From: Allomuricauda sp.
Lineage (GTDB): Bacteria; Bacteroidota; Bacteroidia; Flavobacteriales; Flavobacteriaceae
DNA length: 10,717 nt
Assembly (NCBI GenBank): GCA_028289745.1
Contig: JANQOD010000327.1
Location: forward strand, 1 to 10,717
Direction: 5' to 3'
Positions 7,074-10,717 of the stretch are shown here, one piece after another. The notes under the pieces were generated by a model. That model had not been told where the DNA came from. It made no database searches and was given only the letters and a program-made list of their open reading frames with translations. The translations under genes and the position numbers were made by a program. Position 1 is the stretch's first letter. Every line of letters starts with the position of its first letter.

Positions 7074-7981
7074 TGGCCCAGTACCATTTCTGAGCAGGAA
7101 AAAATTGTTTCAAAACCCTTGGATTTAAAGTATCCAGGGGTTTTTTCATTACCGGTGGCCAGAATAAAATCACCGCCCCATGCCCCTAGACTTTTGATTT
7201 CGCCCAGTTTGTAATCAGAAAACAAACGCTTTTTTACGGGAAGCATTTGCAACACCCCAGAAAGTACGGTTTCATGTTTTTTCATGAGTTGCTCAAATTC
7301 CCCCAACGAATGGGCACTGACCATTTTTTCAGTGATTTCAGTTATGGTCTTTGTAAAAGTACCTTTGTCGAAATTTTGGTCCCTGTAGGAAGCAATGGCT
7401 TCCCTACTGTCTTGTTTTTTGTTGAGATGTACAAAGAACAGGTTTGCATCAAAAGGAAACCTAAGGACTACCTTGGTGATTTTTGGAAGTATCTCCCCCA
7501 ACTGGTAAAGGATCGGGGTGTTTGATTGGGCACAGGCAATATCGTAACCACTGCCCCCCAAGGTCTTCTGCAGTAACCGGTAAGGGTCTACATTTGCCCA
7601 TTGGGCAATATTGTTGACCAAAGTCGAAGAAGAGCCTAGGCCCCAATCTCTGTGAAAGGAAAGCCTCGTCTCGACATCGTATCCTCCTTCCCCAAGAAAA
7701 TCGGCATTTGATTTTTTTGCCTCTTGTAGAATGGATAACAGGGTATCGGCCATTTTAAGATCCGAAGCCGAAATGATCTTGAAGTTGTCAAGTTCAAAAA
7801 CTGCCGTAAACCAGTTATGGTCTCGGTGGTCGAGACTCTTCCACTGAATGGTTCGATCGTCTGTTTTTTTATAGCGAAGGTGTTGCCCGAACTTCGTGGG
7901 TACGGCAAGAGCCTTGGCACCATCCAACACAGCGTATTCACCCGTCAATAGCAGTTTTCCATGGCTGTAGAACTCAGTCAT
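7070..7981 (-). CDS. GHMP kinase of the 'GYDIA' type, probable mevalonate-pathway kinase
   Basis: This 303-residue protein is a small-molecule kinase of the GHMP superfamily. Motif 1 is GKLLLTGEYAVLDGAKALA (8-26), motif 2 (the ATP-binding phosphate loop) is WGLGSSSTLVN (113-123), motif 3 is LGAWGGDFILATG (265-277), and GGSGYDIACA (142-151) is the signature that gives the group its name. It lies directly downstream of HMG-CoA reductase with an 8-nt overlap (ATGACTGA holds both its start and the reductase stop), so it most likely phosphorylates an intermediate of the mevalonate pathway. Mevalonate or phosphomevalonate are the natural candidates; the exact substrate is not visible from sequence. 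The start is chosen at 7981 because family members begin just before the FYSxGKLLLTGEY segment; an upstream in-frame ATG at 8035 would add 18 unlike residues inside the reductase gene. The protein ends LGH, and its TAA overlaps the isomerase stop. Confidence 0.88.
   Translation of the reverse strand: MTEFYSHGKLLLTGEYAVLDGAKALAVPTKFGQHLRYKKTDDRTIQWKSLDHRDHNWFTAVFELDNFKIISASDLKMADTLLSILQEAKKSNADFLGEGGYDVETRLSFHRDWGLGSSSTLVNNIAQWANVDPYRLLQKTLGGSGYDIACAQSNTPILYQLGEILPKITKVVLRFPFDANLFFVHLNKKQDSREAIASYRDQNFDKGTFTKTITEITEKMVSAHSLGEFEQLMKKHETVLSGVLQMLPVKKRLFSDYKLGEIKSLGAWGGDFILATGNEKTPGYFKSKGFETIFSCSEMVLGH
7112..7146 (+). terminator. Rho-independent terminator for the + strand row, inside the convergent kinase gene
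   Basis: AAAACCCTTGGAT (7112-7124) pairs with ATCCAGGGGTTTT (7132-7144) around a 7-nt loop. All 13 pairs form on the + strand RNA (12 Watson-Crick, one U-G wobble), followed by six T's at 7141-7146, four of them also in the stem. On the - strand RNA the same position would be an A-C mismatch and the tract after the stem is weaker, so the structure favours ending transcripts from the isomerase side. It lies 39 nt past the isomerase stop and inside codons of the kinase gene on the opposite strand. Confidence 0.75.
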
Positions 7982-9278
7982 GGTGCCCGTTTCTAACGTT
8001 TTCCAGCGCTTCCTTGACCGATGCATTGCTGACAATGTTGGTCTTGAAGTAATCGATGAGCTTCTCTTTTTCTTTCTCGGTGGCCCCCATTTGGTTGAGC
8101 ATGTTCAATAAATGCATTTTCATATGCCCCTTTTGAATACCCGTCGTGATCAACGAACGCAAGGCCGCAAAATTTTGGGCAAGACCGGCAACGGCCACAA
8201 TTTGCATGAGTTCCCTTGCTGAAGGATTTTGTAATATCTCCAAAGCCAGTTTTACCATAGGATGCAATGAGGTGAGCCCCCCGACCGTGCCCAAGGCCAA
8301 GGGCACCTCCATCCAAAACGTGAATAGTTCGTTTTCAATTTCTGCATGGGTAAGGCTTGAATAGGTGCCGTCTTTGGCAGCGTAAGCATGAACACCCGCT
8401 TCTACGGCTCGAAAATCATTGCCCGTGGCCAGCACGACGGCATCAATTCCGTTCATGATCCCTTTGTTGTGGGTCACCGCTCTATAAGGGTCGCTTTTGG
8501 CAATCTGAATGGCCTGCACCATTTTTTTGGCAAAGGTTTCAGGGGGCATGTCGTCTTCATTTAAAGCAGACAAAGGGCATGATACCTCGACCCGTACCGT
8601 ACATTTGGGCACATAATTGCTCAATATTGACATGGTGATCTCGATTTCCCCGAGATCATGGGCAGCTTCTTTAAAGGTGGTGGCAAACTGTTCTAAACAT
8701 GAATTGATAAAGTTGGCCCCCATGGCATCTAAAGTTTCAAAGGTACAGTGCAATTGGTAGTAACCATCAAGGGCATCGGTCTTATCACGAAGGGTTATCG
8801 ATTTTACGCCGCCCCCCCTTTTTTCCATGTTTCGGGTAATGGTTTTGGCAGCTATCATTAGGGTATCTTCGATCTCTTCAAAAAAAGCAAAGAGTCTGTT
8901 CTTTTCCCCATGGTAGAAAAAATGTACCTGTCCGACTTTTTCAGTATCGATCACATTGGCCTTGAACCCGCCCCGAGACAACCAAAATTTTGCCGCTTTG
9001 CTCGCAGCGGCCACTACTGAACTCTCTTCAATGGCCATGGGTATGGCATACAATTGACCGTTTATTAGAAAATTGGGGGCAATGGCAAAGGGCAGGTAAT
9101 AATTCGATAAGGTGTTCTCGATGAATTCATCATGCAATTTTTGAACCGACATATCGGTATTCCAGTATCGGGCCAGAATTTTTTTGGTCTCATCAGCATT
9201 GTCGGTATAGTGGTCGGCGAGCCATTCTATTTTTTCTTCCTTGCTAAATTTTGAGAATCCCTCGACCGGTTTTTGCAT
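7974..9278 (-). CDS. mvaA: Hydroxymethylglutaryl-CoA reductase, class II (degradative-type fold)
   Basis: This 434-residue enzyme interconverts HMG-CoA and mevalonate, the committing step of the mevalonate route to isoprenoids. Class II features include the short N-terminus without a membrane anchor, EESSVVAAAS (84-93, with the catalytic Glu), DAMGANFIN (184-192), THNKGIMNGIDAVVLATGND (269-288), TVGGLTSLHP (331-340) and AQNFAALRSLITTGIQKGHM (367-386). Lys272, Asp288 and His385 fit the Lys, Asp and His of the catalytic set in the Pseudomonas mevalonii enzyme; K-to-D spacing of 16 is the same as there. Although this class was first described as degradative, many Bacteroidota use it for biosynthesis. 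The ATG at 9278 gives MQKPVEGFSKFSKEEKIEWL, a start typical of the family. An A6G7 run on the coding strand (complement of 8812-8824) encodes EKRGGG. The stop overlaps the downstream kinase start, so the two are cotranslated. A candidate promoter lies just upstream. Confidence 0.94.
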   Translation of the reverse strand: MQKPVEGFSKFSKEEKIEWLADHYTDNADETKKILARYWNTDMSVQKLHDEFIENTLSNYYLPFAIAPNFLINGQLYAIPMAIEESSVVAAASKAAKFWLSRGGFKANVIDTEKVGQVHFFYHGEKNRLFAFFEEIEDTLMIAAKTITRNMEKRGGGVKSITLRDKTDALDGYYQLHCTFETLDAMGANFINSCLEQFATTFKEAAHDLGEIEITMSILSNYVPKCTVRVEVSCPLSALNEDDMPPETFAKKMVQAIQIAKSDPYRAVTHNKGIMNGIDAVVLATGNDFRAVEAGVHAYAAKDGTYSSLTHAEIENELFTFWMEVPLALGTVGGLTSLHPMVKLALEILQNPSARELMQIVAVAGLAQNFAALRSLITTGIQKGHMKMHLLNMLNQMGATEKEKEKLIDYFKTNIVSNASVKEALENVRNGHHD

Positions 9279-9296
9279 GGTGTTTTGTTAAGATTT

Positions 9297-9304
9297 CAAA
9301 GATA
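9297..9304 (-). promoter_or_regulatory. Candidate -7 promoter element for the HMG-CoA reductase/kinase operon
   Basis: Read on the - strand the bases are TATCTTTG, a full match to the Bacteroidota -7 element TAnnTTTG. The element lies 18 nt upstream of the reductase ATG, implying a short leader. I see no matching -33 TTTG at the usual distance, so it is suggestive rather than strong. Confidence 0.42.
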
Positions 9305-9404
9305 AACAATACCCTCACATATCTGGGTCGTGAAGTATGCGATGCGGTTTGGTTCTTTAGTGATGATTCTGTACCAAAAATTTAATTTTTAGGTAAATTA
9401 TTAG

Positions 9405-9412
9405 TAAACTTG
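9405..9412 (+). promoter_or_regulatory. Weak candidate -7 element for the S9 peptidase gene
   Basis: TAAACTTG differs from TAnnTTTG at one fixed position and lies 27 nt before the peptidase ATG. A run of T's at 9386-9390 is the only upstream element near the -33 position. The region is AT-rich, so chance matches are likely. Confidence 0.25.
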
Positions 9413-9413
9413 A

Positions 9414-9450
9414 TGGTTTTAACCAAATATTTTGCATAAATGCGAAAATA
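9414..9450. repeat. Two adjacent dyads upstream of and over the S9 peptidase start
   Basis: TGGTT-TT-AACCA (9414-9425) is followed two bases later by TATTTTGCAT (9428-9437), AA, then ATGCGAAAATA (9440-9450), whose arms match except for one extra G at 9444. The second dyad includes the start codon at 9440-9442. They could be a regulator's operator or an RNA hairpin limiting initiation. The stem is AT-rich, so the RNA form would be weak. Confidence 0.4.
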
Positions 9451-10717
9451 CTTCTTTCCGCTGGTTGTATTCTTTCTTTCATTTACAGTTTTAACGGCCC
9501 AAAAAAAGCAGATTACCTTAGAGGAGATCTGGGATGGTGCGTTTCGAACAGAACGTATGGATGTCTTGCGCTCGATGAAAGATGGCGACCATTACACGGT
9601 GTTGAATTTCAACCGGAACCCACGAAGCAGTTCACTTGACAAATATGAGTATCAAACACTTGAAAAAGTAGAGACCTTGGCCACCTCTTCGGAGGAGGTG
9701 CCTTTTTTTTCATCGTATGAATTCAGCGATGATGAATCAAAGCTGATTTTGGCCACCGATGTGGAACCGATTTTTCGACGCTCGAAACAGGGCATCTATT
9801 ATGTCTATGACCTGACCACTAAAACGTTGACAAAGATTTCTGAGAACCTGATCCAAGAACCCGAACTGTCACCAGATGGTTCGAAAGTCGCCTATGCATT
9901 TGATAACGACCTCTATTTGTTCGATGTGGCAAATGGTGAAACCAAACAAATGACGACCGACGGAAAAAAGGGAAGCATTATCAACGGTATTACCGACTGG
10001 GTGTATGAAGAGGAATTTTCGTTCGTTCAGGCCTTCGAATGGAATTCAGATGGCAATAAAATAGCCTTTTTGCGGTTTGACGAGACCAATGTGCCACATT
10101 TCTCGATGGATGTTTATGGTACTGATCTGTACCCTTATCAACATGAATTCAAATACCCCAAAGCAGGAGAGGAAAATGCCATGGTTTCACTGCATATGTA
10201 CGATGTGGGTTCTGGCGCAATCGCTGATATTGATTTGGGAGATGCCTACTACATTCCAAGGATCAAGTGGATGAACAACCCAAACCATCTCAGTGTACAG
10301 ACCATCAACCGCCATCAGAACCATTTAAAATTGCACAAAGTCGATACTGAAGATGGGGTCACATTACTGCTTGAAGAAAAAGACAAGGCCTATGTTGATA
10401 TACATGATAATTTGACCTTTTTGGCAGATGATGGTTTTATTTGGACCAGCGAACGCGATGGCTTCAACCATCTGTACTTATACGAGAGCGACGGTAAATT
10501 GAAGAACCAAATTACCCAAGGCCCTTGGGAGGTCACCGCCTACTATGGCTATGATACCAATAAAGATCGTATCTATTACCAATCGGTAGAGAATGGCTCT
10601 ATCAATCGTGACGTTTATGGTATCCGCAGCTCTGGTGAAAAGAAAAAAAGACTGACCGAGCAAGAAGGCACCAATATGGCCGATTTCAGTGCAGATTATA
10701 CGTACTTCATCAATACG
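9440..10717 (+). CDS. S9-family prolyl oligopeptidase, dipeptidyl-peptidase IV-like (3' end cut by window)
   Basis: An open frame runs 426 codons from ATG 9440 to the window edge without a stop. The product begins with a signal peptide (MRKYFFPLVVFFLSF, cleavage likely after LTA at 20), so it is periplasmic or surface-located. What follows is the DPP IV N-terminal beta-propeller, with repeated strands such as IYYVYDLTTKTL (119-130), PELSPDGSKVAYA (141-153) and FEWNSDGNKIAFLRFDE (199-215). The motif DWVYEEEF (186-193) contains the acidic pair that anchors the substrate's free N-terminus in DPP IV enzymes. The family removes Xaa-Pro dipeptides from peptides. The alpha/beta-hydrolase domain with Ser, Asp and His lies beyond the window, so activity cannot be judged; full-length relatives are near 700-740 residues. 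It is divergent from the reductase gene, separated by 161 nt. Confidence 0.88.
   Translation, partial: MRKYFFPLVVFFLSFTVLTAQKKQITLEEIWDGAFRTERMDVLRSMKDGDHYTVLNFNRNPRSSSLDKYEYQTLEKVETLATSSEEVPFFSSYEFSDDESKLILATDVEPIFRRSKQGIYYVYDLTTKTLTKISENLIQEPELSPDGSKVAYAFDNDLYLFDVANGETKQMTTDGKKGSIINGITDWVYEEEFSFVQAFEWNSDGNKIAFLRFDETNVPHFSMDVYGTDLYPYQHEFKYPKAGEENAMVSLHMYDVGSGAIADIDLGDAYYIPRIKWMNNPNHLSVQTINRHQNHLKLHKVDTEDGVTLLLEEKDKAYVDIHDNLTFLADDGFIWTSERDGFNHLYLYESDGKLKNQITQGPWEVTAYYGYDTNKDRIYYQSVENGSINRDVYGIRSSGEKKKRLTEQEGTNMADFSADYTYFINT
9679..9710 (+). other. Terminator-like hairpin and T8 tract inside the S9 peptidase coding sequence
   Basis: CACCTC (9682-9687) pairs with GAGGTG (9695-9700), and GG (9679-9680) with CC (9701-9702) across one bulged C. 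An alternative is CCTC-TTCG-GAGG (9684-9695) with a UUCG tetraloop. Eight T's follow at 9703-9710. The bases encode ATSSEEVPFFS, about codons 81-91 of the gene. It has the form of an intrinsic terminator but sits in mid-gene, so it may be a partial attenuator or chance. Confidence 0.45.

Noticed and set aside
7982..8035. N-terminal extension of the GHMP kinase from an upstream ATG at 8035
   Set aside because: The extra 18 residues are basic and unlike the family, whose members begin just before the GKLLLTGEY motif; the 7981 start gives the usual short overlap with the reductase stop.
7993..8316. 107-codon - strand frame within the reductase gene
   Set aside because: It is out of frame with the reductase, whose conserved catalytic motifs cover the same bases.
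1..10717. Mobile elements, CRISPR arrays, tRNA/rRNA genes, defence or toxin-antitoxin systems
   Set aside because: No spaced direct repeats, transposase motifs, cloverleaf-like segments or short toxin/antitoxin gene pairs were seen; the coding content is housekeeping and envelope genes.

Overview
The window reads as a stretch of ordinary chromosome from a marine-type member of the Flavobacteriaceae (Bacteroidota). This rests on the gene content, on the near absence of Shine-Dalgarno sequences, on TAnnTTTG-like -7 elements and on start/stop codons packed within 0-2 nt of each other. The gene families resemble those of the Muricauda/Robiginitalea/Zobellia group, but the genus cannot be fixed from this window. 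Base composition looks even throughout, and there is no sign of mobile DNA, tRNA, rRNA, CRISPR or a defence island.

Left part (1-7073, all + strand). The 3' end of a type III pantothenate kinase gene (coaX) runs straight into an envelope gene row: a predicted outer-membrane beta-barrel protein, a secreted TPR protein, the LPS-export lipoprotein LptC, a 67-residue two-helix membrane protein, a CNNM/CBS/CorC-type membrane protein of the 'hemolysin/TlyC' family, and a large membrane-anchored parvulin-type peptidyl-prolyl isomerase of the PpiD/SurA class. Four of the junctions (coaX/OMP, TPR/lptC, lptC/67-aa, 67-aa/CNNM) have 0-2 nt between stop and start, so these genes are almost certainly cotranscribed and probably translationally coupled. 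The common theme is building the outer membrane: LPS transport, outer-membrane protein folding and cell-envelope proteins.

Middle part (7070-9278, - strand). A two-gene mevalonate-pathway operon faces the row: class II HMG-CoA reductase followed by a GHMP kinase of the 'GYDIA' type, whose start overlaps the reductase stop by 8 nt. The kinase and the isomerase gene converge so tightly that one TTAA supplies both stop codons. A strong hairpin with a T-tract, suited to ending the + strand transcript, lies inside the kinase coding sequence.

Right part (9279-10717). A 161-nt divergent intergenic region carries candidate promoters and two small dyads. It precedes an S9-family (dipeptidyl-peptidase IV-like) exopeptidase on the + strand that is cut by the window edge before its catalytic domain.

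I did not find a previously undescribed system. The observations most worth a second look are the shared-stop/embedded-terminator arrangement, the substrate of the GYDIA kinase, a terminator-like hairpin early in the S9 peptidase gene, a dyad over that gene's start codon, and repeated parvulin-tail motifs in the isomerase.
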